From Haloferula helveola (GTDB lineage Bacteria; Verrucomicrobiota; Verrucomicrobiia; Verrucomicrobiales; Akkermansiaceae), in NCBI RefSeq assembly GCF_037076345.1, contig NZ_AP024702.1:4526001-4590000 (forward strand): a stretch of DNA of 64,000 bases, written 5' to 3'. Below are positions 45,347 through 56,476 of this stretch, piece by piece; the stretch's first letter is position 1; each line of letters starts with the position of its first letter. A model generated the notes under the pieces. That model had not been told where the DNA came from and ran no database searches. It worked only from the letters and a program-made list of their open reading frames with translations. Position numbers and translations under genes: made by a program.

Positions 45347-46252
45347 GTGGAGGGTGATCACCGCTGGATCCGTGTTCTGCCGCCGGTGCTCCTCTGTGCC
45401 GGGCTGTGGGGGAGTGCCTTTCCTGCGATCAAGACCGTCTACGGACTCTGGGAGGAAGCGGGGATTGACGCGGGTCCGATCGAGTTCTGGTGGTTCGCCG
45501 GAGTCCGCTTCGTGCTCGCGGGAACTTTGCTTCTCATTGTGGCCAAGCGGCCCGTCAGGGAGTTCCGCGCGACTCCGAAACTCAGGTTGTTGGGATTTTC
45601 CCTCACCCAGACTTTCGGGCAGTATCTGTTCTTCTATCTCGCGATCGCCGTTGCCAGTGGAAGCCTTACCGGGTTGCTGACCGCCACCGGCAGTTTTTGG
45701 TGGATGGTCCTCGCGCCGCTGATGGCGGGAGCACCCCGGCCCAGTGGGATGCAATGGGTTGCGATCGCGATCGGTGGGGTCGGAGTCACCCTTGCCACCG
45801 CAGCGCCCGGTGCCGGGGCGGGTCAACCGGTTCTCGGGGCCACTCTGATGGTATTGGCCACGGGGCTGGGAGCGGTCGGGCTGATCCAGTTCGGGCGAAT
45901 GCGGGAGACCATCGGCGCCCGCGCGGCGACGGGGTATTCGCTACTTGGTGGAGGGCTCTTACTATTGATCGCAGGAGCGCCCGCTTTCGTCGAAGCGGGG
46001 AGGTTGATGACACCGGGAGTGATGCTCCTGACTCTCTGGTTGGCGGTGGTCTCCGCCTCAGCCTTCGGGCTATGGAACCATCTGTCGACGAAGCATCCTG
46101 TACCGTTGCTTGCGGGTTACCGCTTCCTCATCCCGCTCGCCGGCATGACGGAGTCCCTCCTCCTGCTGGAGGGGGAGTCTGCGGGTTGGGGATTGCTGGC
46201 CGGAGCCGCTCTCGTGGTCGGATCTCTCGTGATGGCTCAGAGGGTCCGGTGA
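45347..46252 (+). CDS. EamA/DMT-family permease
   Basis: 301 residues from GTG 45347, chosen because the frame upstream overlaps the TpsB gene and gives Arg/Gly-rich nonsense, while this start yields the usual ten-helix EamA length. First helix LPPVLLCAGLWGSAFPAIK; further spans include LGFSLTQTFGQYLFFYLAI and WVAIAIGGVGVTLATAAPG. Drug/metabolite exporter superfamily; substrate unknown. It lies 47 bp after tpsB and may be co-transcribed. Confidence 0.87.
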   Translation: MEGDHRWIRVLPPVLLCAGLWGSAFPAIKTVYGLWEEAGIDAGPIEFWWFAGVRFVLAGTLLLIVAKRPVREFRATPKLRLLGFSLTQTFGQYLFFYLAIAVASGSLTGLLTATGSFWWMVLAPLMAGAPRPSGMQWVAIAIGGVGVTLATAAPGAGAGQPVLGATLMVLATGLGAVGLIQFGRMRETIGARAATGYSLLGGGLLLLIAGAPAFVEAGRLMTPGVMLLTLWLAVVSASAFGLWNHLSTKHPVPLLAGYRFLIPLAGMTESLLLLEGESAGWGLLAGAALVVGSLVMAQRVR

Positions 46253-46270
46253 GATAGGAGCTGCAGCGAT

Positions 46271-46828
46271 TCAACGACGTCTGTTGAATCGGTCGCGGAA
46301 GTCGGTCGGATCGAAACGCCGACGCTCCGGTTCTTCCTGTTTTGCCTGCTCAACGGCAAGGATCGAATACTCCTCGGTGACTTCGCTGCCGACTTCCTTG
46401 TCACCCTGCATGCAGACGACTTTCCACTCCTCGAGGGATTCTTCGGTCTTGCTGCCGCCCCACTCGTACTCGCTCAAGACAATCTTCCCGAGGTCAACGG
46501 TGACCTTCTCGTTCGGCTTCATGGCCGGAAGTTCAACGGCAGCCAGTTCGTGACGGCGCACGGTCTCCGAACGCTCGCCCTCGCGCACGACGAGTGCGAT
46601 TCCGCTCAGTTTGACGTCTTCGAGTTGGGATCTGCTGCTGTTTCGGATCTCAACCCGGAGCGTAACGGTCTTTTCGGACCTGTCACCGAACCGACCGTTG
46701 CGATCGTGATCGGCGGTGAGCGTCTGCTGTTTGACCGAGATCGAGACCAGCGGTTTGGCGGTCTCGATCGCGGTGCAGGGCAGCGCGGCGGCGATGGCGG
46801 AAAGCGCGAGGGCAGAGAACGTTCTCAT
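46271..46828 (-). CDS. Secreted hypothetical protein
   Basis: 185 residues with a signal peptide (MRTFSALALSAIAAALPCTA). The mature part is a beta-sandwich-like domain (KTVTLRVEIRNSSRSQLEDVKL) with a basic C-terminus (RRRFDPTDFRDRFNRRR). The pattern resembles FxLYD-like extracytoplasmic domains, but the assignment is weak. It is convergent with the EamA gene and lies downstream of ligA. Confidence 0.7.
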   Translation of the reverse strand: MRTFSALALSAIAAALPCTAIETAKPLVSISVKQQTLTADHDRNGRFGDRSEKTVTLRVEIRNSSRSQLEDVKLSGIALVVREGERSETVRRHELAAVELPAMKPNEKVTVDLGKIVLSEYEWGGSKTEESLEEWKVVCMQGDKEVGSEVTEEYSILAVEQAKQEEPERRRFDPTDFRDRFNRRR

Positions 46829-46885
46829 GCCAACACAAACCCGTGACCCTGCGGGGAGTTGCGCACGAAGTCGCTTCGGCTCGGG

Positions 46886-49760
<2,875 letters not shown>

Positions 49761-49764
<4 letters not shown>

Positions 49765-50144
49765 TTCAGGAAGCGCCGGAAGGGTTGGAATACGAAGCTG
49801 CCCAGTAACGCTCCGATGATGTCGGCGGCGAGGTCATAGGGGTCGTTTCCTTGCCGGCCGGGAACGAAACTCTGGTGAAACTCGTCAAGGATTCCGACGA
49901 GGGTCAGGGCGACGACGGAAACCACGATGCGCTTCCGTGCGGGTGCGTCCGGGTGGCGCAGGAAAAGTCCGGCCGAAAGCAATCCGGCGCCCCCGAAGAA
50001 GTAGCCGATGTGCAGAATCTTGTCCGACGAACGGAACTGGAGCGTTTCCGGGAAGTCGGGAACCCCCGATGAGAGCCACCATAGAACGCCGAACCAGACC
50101 GCGAACGCGCCGAACCACGGGGCGGGCCTGCGCAAGGCGTTCAT
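49761..50144 (-). CDS. VanZ-like membrane protein
   Basis: 127 residues with four hydrophobic segments. SSDKILHIGYFFGGAGLL and LDEFHQSFVPGRQGNDPYDLAADIIGALLG are clear VanZ-family motifs. In enterococci VanZ confers low-level teicoplanin resistance; the general role is unknown. The stop overlaps the start of the signal peptidase homologue (ATGA), suggesting translational coupling. Confidence 0.88.
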
Positions 50145-50178
50145 CGGGGTGCTGCGAAACCCGGGAGGCTGGGGAAAC

Positions 50179-50451
50179 TCACTGCTTCCGAAGCTCGTCC
50201 TCGAGCCGCTCGGCCAGCCACTGCTTCATCATCGACTGGTAGTTGAGGAAGCGGGTGCGCGCGATCCGCTTGATCCGCGAGAGCATGCGGGGATCGAAGC
50301 GCAGGGTGATGGTCGTCGATTCCCTCGAATCGGGCTGGTGGATCGATCCGGCCATGAGGCGGCCGTCGAGTTCATGCTCCAGCCAGAACTTCGCCTCGGC
50401 CTCTTCGTCCTCGAACTCGGGAATCTCTTCCCACTGGGTGATGGTCTTCAT
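50179..50451 (-). CDS. BrnA-type antitoxin (ribbon-helix-helix)
   Basis: 90 residues from ATG 50451 (MKTITQWEEIPEF); a longer frame to 50562 overlaps the toxin gene and is not coding. EDEEAEAKFWLEHE and STTITLRFDPRMLSRIKRIARTRFLNYQSMMKQWL match CopG/BrnA antitoxins, which bind DNA and neutralise the toxin. The gene begins 8 bp after the upstream toxin stop, the usual toxin-first brnTA order. Confidence 0.82.
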   Translation of the reverse strand: MKTITQWEEIPEFEDEEAEAKFWLEHELDGRLMAGSIHQPDSRESTTITLRFDPRMLSRIKRIARTRFLNYQSMMKQWLAERLEDELRKQ

Positions 50452-50459
50452 GCTGGAGA

Positions 50460-50738
50460 TTATTTGAACTCGGCGTACTTGCGTTCGTAGAACCGCTGCT
50501 CCGCCTCGGTCGCCTCGCGGGCGGCGATGATCCGGGCGGTCTTGCCGTCGGTCCAGAAGCACAGGAACAGGAGCCGGTCGGCGACGGTGCGTCCGATCGC
50601 GTAGAAGCGCGATTCCGCATCCGATGAGTCGCTGTCCGGGATGAAGCGGATGGCGAACGGGTCTTCAAGGGTCTCTTCGAGCTCTCGCGGCTTGATGTCC
50701 TTGAGGTCGAAGTAGACGTCGATGAGGTCGAGTTCCAT
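50460..50738 (-). CDS. BrnT-like ribonuclease toxin
   Basis: 92 residues from ATG 50738. The C-terminal two thirds (SRFYAIGRTVADRLLFLCF, ARIIAAREATEAEQRFYER) match BrnT, where an Arg/Ile-Ile-(S/A)-A-R segment and ATxxE helix are signatures. The N-terminus (MELDLIDVYFDLKDI) lacks the usual DPxKAxxNxxKHGVxF opening, so it may be divergent or rebuilt. BrnT is an RNase that blocks translation; the partner antitoxin gene follows 8 bp downstream. Confidence 0.75.
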   Translation of the reverse strand: MELDLIDVYFDLKDIKPRELEETLEDPFAIRFIPDSDSSDAESRFYAIGRTVADRLLFLCFWTDGKTARIIAAREATEAEQRFYERKYAEFK

Positions 50739-50814
50739 GTGTGCGAGGAGAGGGAATACCGAAAGGTCCCGGGGGGGAAGCGGTTTCTCCGCCCGGATTC
50801 GTGCGGGTTTTCCC

Positions 50815-51618
50815 CTAACCGCGGTTGTCGTTGCCGGGGAAGTCGGGGTTGGTCGGCTCGCGTGGCGGGGTCGGCGGGTTGCGGGGCTGGCGGACGTCCC
50901 GTTGCTTGCCTCCACCGCGGACTCCGGGACCGGAAATGACGTCGCGGGTCGGCAGCAGGGTGCCGTCACGCTTGGCCTGCTTCTGCTGCTCGACGGTCTT
51001 GGCGATCGCGATCTGGGCGGCCTGCGGGAGCGGGCCGAAGACCTTGTCACCTGCGAGCTGGGAGGTGGCGAGGAGTTTGGCGAGATCGACCGTGACCGGC
51101 TGCGGGATGACGCGGGCATTCGGGTGCATCACGATCATCTGTCCGGCCGGAACGAGCACCGGATTCTTCTGTCCCTTGATTAAAAGCTTCTGGGTGCCCT
51201 CGAGGGTCAGGAGTTTGACCCATTCGCCGGGGCTGTACTCGAACATCGAGGTCGTGCCGGTGATCGCAGCGGTGACGGTCGCGGTGCGGATCGTCGCGCC
51301 GCCCGCGCTCTTGGGAACCTGCAGCAGAACCGAGCCTTGCTGGAGCTCGACGTCGCGGCTGCCGTCGCGGAATCGGAACACCGAATTCTGTCCGAGCCGG
51401 GTGATCGTGTTGTCCTGGAAGGCGAGCTCGGCCCGCGACTTGCGACCGGTGGTGAGCGAGTTCGCACCGCGGATCGTCTCGCCAATCGATGCGGCTCTGG
51501 GAGACTTCGAGTTCGTGTAGACCTTCACGTCGTTGACCGCCTGGGTGACCTTTGCCGACTGCAGGGTGTCCGCCGCGGCGGATCCTATCAGCAGAAGGAG
51601 AACGGGGATGGCTTTCAT
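50815..51618 (-). CDS. Secreted FecR-domain protein
   Basis: 267 residues with a signal peptide (MKAIPVLLLLIGSAAA). The FecR domain spans about 40-160: ELAFQDNTITRLGQNSVFRF, ELQQGSVLLQVPKSAGGATIRTATVTAAITGTTS and LEGTQKLLI. A basic, proline-rich tail follows (GGKQRDVRQPRNPPTPP). Unlike classic FecR it lacks a membrane helix and N-terminal regulatory region. It lies 6 bp after the outer-membrane barrel gene and divergent from a CHASE2 cyclase. FecR-domain proteins beside CHASE2 cyclases are a recurrent theme, suggesting a shared periplasmic sensing role. Confidence 0.85.
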   Translation of the reverse strand: MKAIPVLLLLIGSAAADTLQSAKVTQAVNDVKVYTNSKSPRAASIGETIRGANSLTTGRKSRAELAFQDNTITRLGQNSVFRFRDGSRDVELQQGSVLLQVPKSAGGATIRTATVTAAITGTTSMFEYSPGEWVKLLTLEGTQKLLIKGQKNPVLVPAGQMIVMHPNARVIPQPVTVDLAKLLATSQLAGDKVFGPLPQAAQIAIAKTVEQQKQAKRDGTLLPTRDVISGPGVRGGGKQRDVRQPRNPPTPPREPTNPDFPGNDNRG

Positions 51619-51624
51619 GTCGGA

Positions 51625-52560
51625 TCAGAAGCTGAGGTTGAGGCCGATCCCGACGCCCGCGGTCCAGGCTTCGAAATCGTTGGCACCGAGGGGAGTGTTG
51701 GAATCGTTGTTGCTATAGAAGACGTGGCTGTAGGCCGTCGCATTCGAACTGAAACGCCAGGCAAGCTCGAGGCCGACCGTATGGTTCCAGTCCTCCCGGC
51801 CGAGGTTGTCGAAGTCCCAGTAGGCGCCGCGCCACGAGGCGGTCGCGCCGAGGTCGTCGCGGATCCACCACGTGTAGCTCAGCTCGGCCGCGTACTCGAT
51901 CCGTTCGAGGCGTTCCGGATTGGCGTCGAGGTCGTAGGCGATGCTGATCCCGCCCGCCAGTTGGTGGCGCGAGCGGACGAAAAGATCCTTCTGCAGCCCG
52001 GCGCGGATTCTTTGCGCGGAGTAATCGGTCTCCGACCAGCTGCCGGTGGTCAGGCGTTGGTATTCGTAGCGCGCGTAGAGCAGGGTGTCATCGATATCGA
52101 CCAGCGTCTTCACCACTCCGGCGTGGGTTTGGAAGCTCTCGAAATCGAGCGCGTTGCCGTTGTCGAAGCGGTAGAACTCCTGAACCACCCCGAGATCGGC
52201 GAACCAACCGCTGCCGAGAAGCGGTCGCCAGTCGGCACCGACGAGCCCGGACACATACCATGATCCGTCCTCCAGCGCACGGGTGGGCGCAGGGGCGTTG
52301 TCGGTGTAGTTGACGTCGAAGTAGCCGAAGGCGCGGATCGGCGGAGGCCCGTCATAAGTGCCGAGGATCTGCTGCACGCCGAAATCGGAATCGGCCGGGG
52401 AAAAGGGGACGCGAACCGGGTTCTCGGCCGCGACCCCCGGGACGAACTCGCCGGGGTCGTATTCGGGAGAGCGCGAACCGAGGAACGCCGACGAGTCGGA
52501 CAGGATGTCGCCCGGCGCGGCCAGACAGGTGAGGAAGAGGATCAAGCCGGGGGCTTTCAT
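51625..52560 (-). CDS. Outer-membrane beta-barrel protein
   Basis: 311 residues with a signal peptide (MKAPGLILFLTCLAAPG). The mature sequence shows alternating strands (GSWYVSGLVGADWRPLL, DDTLLYARYEYQRLTTGSW, DLGATASWRGAYWDFD) and ends in GIGLNLSF with a terminal Phe, typical of outer-membrane barrels. It is probably the first gene of a two-gene unit with the FecR protein, and diverges from the cyclase gene with only 49 bp between starts. No family was recognised. Confidence 0.8.
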   Translation of the reverse strand: MKAPGLILFLTCLAAPGDILSDSSAFLGSRSPEYDPGEFVPGVAAENPVRVPFSPADSDFGVQQILGTYDGPPPIRAFGYFDVNYTDNAPAPTRALEDGSWYVSGLVGADWRPLLGSGWFADLGVVQEFYRFDNGNALDFESFQTHAGVVKTLVDIDDTLLYARYEYQRLTTGSWSETDYSAQRIRAGLQKDLFVRSRHQLAGGISIAYDLDANPERLERIEYAAELSYTWWIRDDLGATASWRGAYWDFDNLGREDWNHTVGLELAWRFSSNATAYSHVFYSNNDSNTPLGANDFEAWTAGVGIGLNLSF

Positions 52561-52609
52561 CGAGGAGCGAATGTGTTAGTTCACGGTAGCCTATGGAACG
52601 GGGGATTGC

Positions 52610-54556
52610 ATGACAAGCAAGTCATCGGTGAGACGCTGGAACGCGCTCGTCCTGGCGTTGGCCGGGGTTGCGTTCGTCTGGCTGGCCTTGTGGGCATTCC
52701 CCCCGGGCAGGAGCCTGACCGAAAGGGTGGACCGGATGGTGTCCGACGAGTTGCTGCGGATCACGGGCGGGCCTGCGGAGCGCGAGGATCTGGTGCTGCT
52801 AGGGATCGATGAAGCGAGTCTGACGCTTCCCGGTATCACCGAGGAGGAGCTTGCCGGAAGCGAGGCGCTGCAGGCCATGAGCGAACGGTTTCCGTGGGAC
52901 CGAAAGGTCTGGGCCGAAGCAATCAACCGGCTGGGTGATGCGGGGGCGCGGCTGATCGTTGTCGATCTGGTTTTCAGCAACCCCAGCGATCCGGAGTCGG
53001 ATGCGGCGCTGGTCGAGGAAATCGAACGGCACTCGGACCGGGTCGTGCTGACCTCGCTTTTCGCTCCGGTCGGGGCCGGGAAAGAGGGCCGGGAAATCTT
53101 CACTCTGGTGGAGCCGGCCGAGGCGTTTCTTGATGCCGGAGGCGAAGTGGGATTCGTGAATTTCCCGATCGATCCATGGGATGGAATTGCCCGCCGTGCG
53201 CGCTATCGGTCAACGCTCGGCGCGGAGAATGGCGAGGTGCTGGAAGGTGAACCGGAGCGATTCTCGTTGGCGGCGCGAATGGTCGAGGCCCTTGGAGGCG
53301 CGGTGCCGGACGGCGATCAGGAGCTGCGCTTCGCCACGACCGCCGAGAGAGGCGGAACCGGCGTCTACGCTCCTGCAAGTCTGTATGGCATCTTCGTCGA
53401 TGCGATTTGGGAACGGAACTACGACGGGGGTCGATTCTTTCGCGACAAGGTGGTCGTGCTCGGGCCGACGGCCTCGCGTTTTCAGGACATTCATCCGACG
53501 CCGGTGGGTCCTCTGAGCGGCCCCCAGCTGCACATGCAGGCAGCAGCCTGCGGATTGGCCGGGGCGTTTGTCCGGCCGTTCGGATCGCCGTCGTGGATGC
53601 TACTCGCCGCCGGAGCGGTCTCGGCGCTCTGGGCAAGTTCGATGCGGCGCGGGTTGCTCGCGTTGCTGGGTGTGATCGGTCTGGTCTGTCTGCTGGCGGC
53701 CGTTTCGGTCCTGGGGCTCGCGATGGGCTCGGTGCGGATTCCGGTCGCCGGGGCGGTCGTTTCCGTGATCGCGGCCGGGGTGGCGGCGCAGAGCTATCAT
53801 CTGATCCGCGAGCGGCTTGAGAAACGTCGTCTCCGGCACCAGTTCCGGCGATTTGTTTCCAGAGACGTGGCGGATCGATTGGTCGACGATCCGGAAGAAT
53901 GGCAGCGCGTCGCCGCCGGCGGCATGCGGCGGGTGGTGGTGCTCTTCTCGGACGTGCGCGGATTCACCGAACGCTCGGAGCGTTCCGATCCGGCTTCGTT
54001 GGTTCGGCAGTTGAACGAGTACCTGACGGCGATGGTCGGCGTCGTGTTCCGGAACGGAGGAACGCTCGACAAGTTCATCGGCGACGCCGTGATGGCACAC
54101 TGGGGAGCTCTTGAGTCGGGCGATACCGCGACCTTCGCGAGGGCGGCGCTGAAGACTGCCCGCGAAATGGAGGGCGAGTTGGAGCGATTGAATCGCGAAT
54201 GGGAAACGGCCGGTCTCGAACCGCTCAAGATCGGGATTGGCATGCACGTGGGCGAGGTGATCGCGGGCGAGCTTGGGTCACCGGAACGTATCGAGTTCGG
54301 CGTCATCGGTGATGCGGTGAACCTGGCCTCCCGGTTCGAGGGGCTGACCAAACACGTGGGTGCGACCGTGGTCTACTCGGCGGAGCTCCGTGAGACCGCC
54401 GGTGAGGAGGGAGGAATCCCGCTGGGTCTCGTCCGCGTGAAAGGCCGACGCGAGGCGCTCGAGTTGTTTGCCGAAGGCGACGCTTCGAATATCTCCCGGT
54501 CGCTCGAAGCGATGGCACCGGGTGAAGACGGCGTGCGGACGCTGGACGAGAAGTGA
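52610..54556 (+). CDS. CHASE2-domain adenylate/guanylate cyclase
   Basis: 648 residues. One N-terminal membrane span, then a periplasmic CHASE2 domain (about 35-300; LVLLGIDEASLTLPGITEEE, DLVFSNPSDPESDAALVEEI, FRDKVVVLGPTASRFQDIHPTPVG), three further spans (about 325-395) and a class III cyclase domain. Metal-binding Asp in LFSDVRGFTERS, substrate-binding DKFIGDAVMAHWG and GVIGDAVNLASR are present, so the cyclase should be active and, by the Lys/Asp pair, probably makes cAMP. A ligand sensed in the periplasm would control it. A cyclic-nucleotide-binding protein is encoded 430 bp downstream. Confidence 0.93.
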   Translation: MTSKSSVRRWNALVLALAGVAFVWLALWAFPPGRSLTERVDRMVSDELLRITGGPAEREDLVLLGIDEASLTLPGITEEELAGSEALQAMSERFPWDRKVWAEAINRLGDAGARLIVVDLVFSNPSDPESDAALVEEIERHSDRVVLTSLFAPVGAGKEGREIFTLVEPAEAFLDAGGEVGFVNFPIDPWDGIARRARYRSTLGAENGEVLEGEPERFSLAARMVEALGGAVPDGDQELRFATTAERGGTGVYAPASLYGIFVDAIWERNYDGGRFFRDKVVVLGPTASRFQDIHPTPVGPLSGPQLHMQAAACGLAGAFVRPFGSPSWMLLAAGAVSALWASSMRRGLLALLGVIGLVCLLAAVSVLGLAMGSVRIPVAGAVVSVIAAGVAAQSYHLIRERLEKRRLRHQFRRFVSRDVADRLVDDPEEWQRVAAGGMRRVVVLFSDVRGFTERSERSDPASLVRQLNEYLTAMVGVVFRNGGTLDKFIGDAVMAHWGALESGDTATFARAALKTAREMEGELERLNREWETAGLEPLKIGIGMHVGEVIAGELGSPERIEFGVIGDAVNLASRFEGLTKHVGATVVYSAELRETAGEEGGIPLGLVRVKGRREALELFAEGDASNISRSLEAMAPGEDGVRTLDEK

Positions 54557-54569
54557 ACGCTCGGGCCGA

Positions 54570-54986
54570 TCAGGGGGTCCACGCGATCCACGGACAATTC
54601 GTCGTGATCATCACCGCGTAAGCGATCTTGCAGGCGACGTGCAGGAACTGGTCGGTCTTGAAACCGGTCCAGCCTTCGCACTTGGCGAAGTCAATGACCC
54701 AATGGAGCACAAACTCGAGAAGGCCGAGTGCGACCGATCCCGTGATGAGCCATACAGCGCCGGCGTGGATGAGCGAATGGGCGCCGAGCGCGTAGATCCA
54801 GATGCCTTTCGGCGCCGGGCTTTCTCCGAAGAATTTGCTGAGTTCGGCGTGGCGGTTCTTCGCCACCGCGAGGAACTCACCCTGCAGGGCGAAGTCGGCG
54901 ACCGCATGGCCGATCAGCAGCGCGAAAAAGGCAACGACGAATCCTGATGACGCATCGACTGCGGCAACGATGGAGAGTGGATCCAT
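54570..54986 (-). CDS. DUF3307-like membrane protein
   Basis: 138 residues with four hydrophobic segments. IGHAVADFALQGEFLAVAKNRH and ALGAHSLIHAGAVWLITG match the DUF3307 pattern (HxxADFxLQ ... K ... HxxIH). Function unknown. It begins 2 bp after the stop of a cyclic-nucleotide-binding protein and is convergent with the CHASE2 cyclase (13 bp). Confidence 0.75.
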   Translation of the reverse strand: MDPLSIVAAVDASSGFVVAFFALLIGHAVADFALQGEFLAVAKNRHAELSKFFGESPAPKGIWIYALGAHSLIHAGAVWLITGSVALGLLEFVLHWVIDFAKCEGWTGFKTDQFLHVACKIAYAVMITTNCPWIAWTP

Positions 54987-54988
54987 CG

Positions 54989-55471
54989 TCAGGACCAGAA
55001 GCTTTGGAAGGCGGCCTCGGCTTCGCGGGTCGCGAGTTTTTCGTTCATCCGGCGGAGGCGCTTGCTCATTTCCGCAAGGATGCCGGTCAGCAGTCGCGCC
55101 GCGGCTTCGGGATAGGCCGAAGTGAATTGTTCGAGGTCGTCACGGTTGGCTTTCCACACTTGGGAAAACTCCTTGGCGGTTACGGAGGCCGAGGCGGTCG
55201 ACGGGTCGAAAAGGTTCACCTCGCCGAGTGTTTCGCCGCCGCAGACGCGGGCCACGAGCGTGCGCTTTTCCTTGGTGTCGGTGTGGACGTGCAGGGTTCC
55301 GGAAATGATGAAGTAGAGGGAGTCCTGTTCCTTGCCCTCCGTGATGAGGAGTTGCTCCGGGTGGACGGGCAGGAACTCACCATAGTCGCCGAGCAGTCGG
55401 CGGTCGTCTTCATCGAGGCCGGACATGATGCCGGTCGCTGGGATTTCCGGGCGGTCGAAGGATTCGCTCAT
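54989..55471 (-). CDS. Stand-alone cyclic-nucleotide-binding protein
   Basis: 160 residues from ATG 55471 (MSESFDRPEIPATG); the frame extends further but gives low-quality sequence. A cNMP-binding fold is seen in LLITEGKEQDSLYFIISGTLHVHT and CGGETLGEVNLFDPSTASASVTA, where GE and the following S/T are the phosphate-binding cassette (the usual Arg is not obvious). No helix-turn-helix follows, so this is not a CRP-type activator; the C-terminal helix may mediate output. It pairs naturally with the nearby cyclase. Confidence 0.82.
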   Translation of the reverse strand: MSESFDRPEIPATGIMSGLDEDDRRLLGDYGEFLPVHPEQLLITEGKEQDSLYFIISGTLHVHTDTKEKRTLVARVCGGETLGEVNLFDPSTASASVTAKEFSQVWKANRDDLEQFTSAYPEAAARLLTGILAEMSKRLRRMNEKLATREAEAAFQSFWS

Positions 55472-55526
55472 GATGCCCGGACCATGAATGGACCTCCGGA
55501 TGGCGGAAAGCCAAAAGCGGGCCAGT

Positions 55527-56459
55527 TCAGGCGGGTGCTCCGGCCTTGCCTCGGAAGTAGTCGAGGGTGTCCGCGAGGGCGTCCTCCAGGTCGTGGCGGG
55601 GCTGCCATCCGGCGCCCAGCAGACGGTCCGCGCTGGCGCGGGAGTGACGGACGTCACCCGGGCGCTCGGGCGCGTGAACGACCTTCGATGCCGATCCCGC
55701 CGCCTCGATGATCTTCGAGGCGAGGTCGTTGATCGTGATCTGCCCGCCGTAGCCGGCGTTGAAGACTCCGGTGACGCCGGGTGTCTCGGCGGCGAAGGAA
55801 AGGGCGCCGACGATGTCCTTCACAAAGATGAAGTCACGTGTCTGGCCACCGTCGCCGAACACGGTGATGTCTTCACCGGCCAGTGCCTTCTCGATGAAGA
55901 TCGGGACCGCGGCGGCGTAGGCGCCTTGCGGGTCCTGCCTCGGACCGAACACGTTGAAGAAACGGATCGCGGCGGCTTCGAGTCCGCGTTCCCGCTGATA
56001 GAGGTCGAGGTAGTACTCGCCGTCGAGCTTGGTCACCGCATACGGGCTCTTCGGCTCGGGCAGCATGGTCTCGAGTTTGGGAACCGTCGGGTTGTCGCCG
56101 TAGACGGCGGCTGACGATGCGAACACGAGCTTGCGGGCACCGGTTGCCGCGGCCGCATCGAGCACGTTGAGGAGGCCCTTGACGTTGATGTCGACGCACT
56201 CGCCCGGCATTTCCATCGACTCCGGCACGCTGACCAGAGCGGCCATGTGGAAGACGAGATCGACACCTTCCGCAGCCTCGCGGACGGCATCGGGATCGGT
56301 GATCGATCCTTCGATGAACCGGTGCTCCAGTCCGTCGAGATTGCGGCTGTAGCCCGTGCGGAGATTGTCCAGCACGCGGATTTCGTCCGCTTTCCCTTGG
56401 TAGTGTTCGACGATGTGGGAGCCGATGAAGCCGGCTCCGCCAGTGACGAGAATCTTCAT
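55527..56459 (-). CDS. NAD-dependent sugar-nucleotide epimerase/dehydratase
   Basis: 310 residues from ATG 56459 (MKILVTGGAGFIGSHIVEHY). The extended SDR family: NAD-binding GGAGFIG, catalytic SSAAVYG and YAVTK (Tyr and Lys), then FFNVFGPRQDP. The family includes UDP-glucose 4-epimerase and UDP-glucuronate modifying enzymes. The gene follows a NahK-like kinase by 17 bp. A 4-epimerase role is plausible, because a NahK kinase and GalE-type epimerase act together in galacto- or lacto-N-biose use, but this is inference. Confidence 0.9.
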   Translation of the reverse strand: MKILVTGGAGFIGSHIVEHYQGKADEIRVLDNLRTGYSRNLDGLEHRFIEGSITDPDAVREAAEGVDLVFHMAALVSVPESMEMPGECVDINVKGLLNVLDAAAATGARKLVFASSAAVYGDNPTVPKLETMLPEPKSPYAVTKLDGEYYLDLYQRERGLEAAAIRFFNVFGPRQDPQGAYAAAVPIFIEKALAGEDITVFGDGGQTRDFIFVKDIVGALSFAAETPGVTGVFNAGYGGQITINDLASKIIEAAGSASKVVHAPERPGDVRHSRASADRLLGAGWQPRHDLEDALADTLDYFRGKAGAPA

Positions 56460-56476
56460 GAAACGTATCGGGCCGG

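Noticed and set aside
50739-51119. N-terminal extension of the BrnT toxin frame
   Set aside because: Ser/Arg/Pro-rich sequence antisense-like to the FecR gene region; ATG 50738 gives a normal toxin size.
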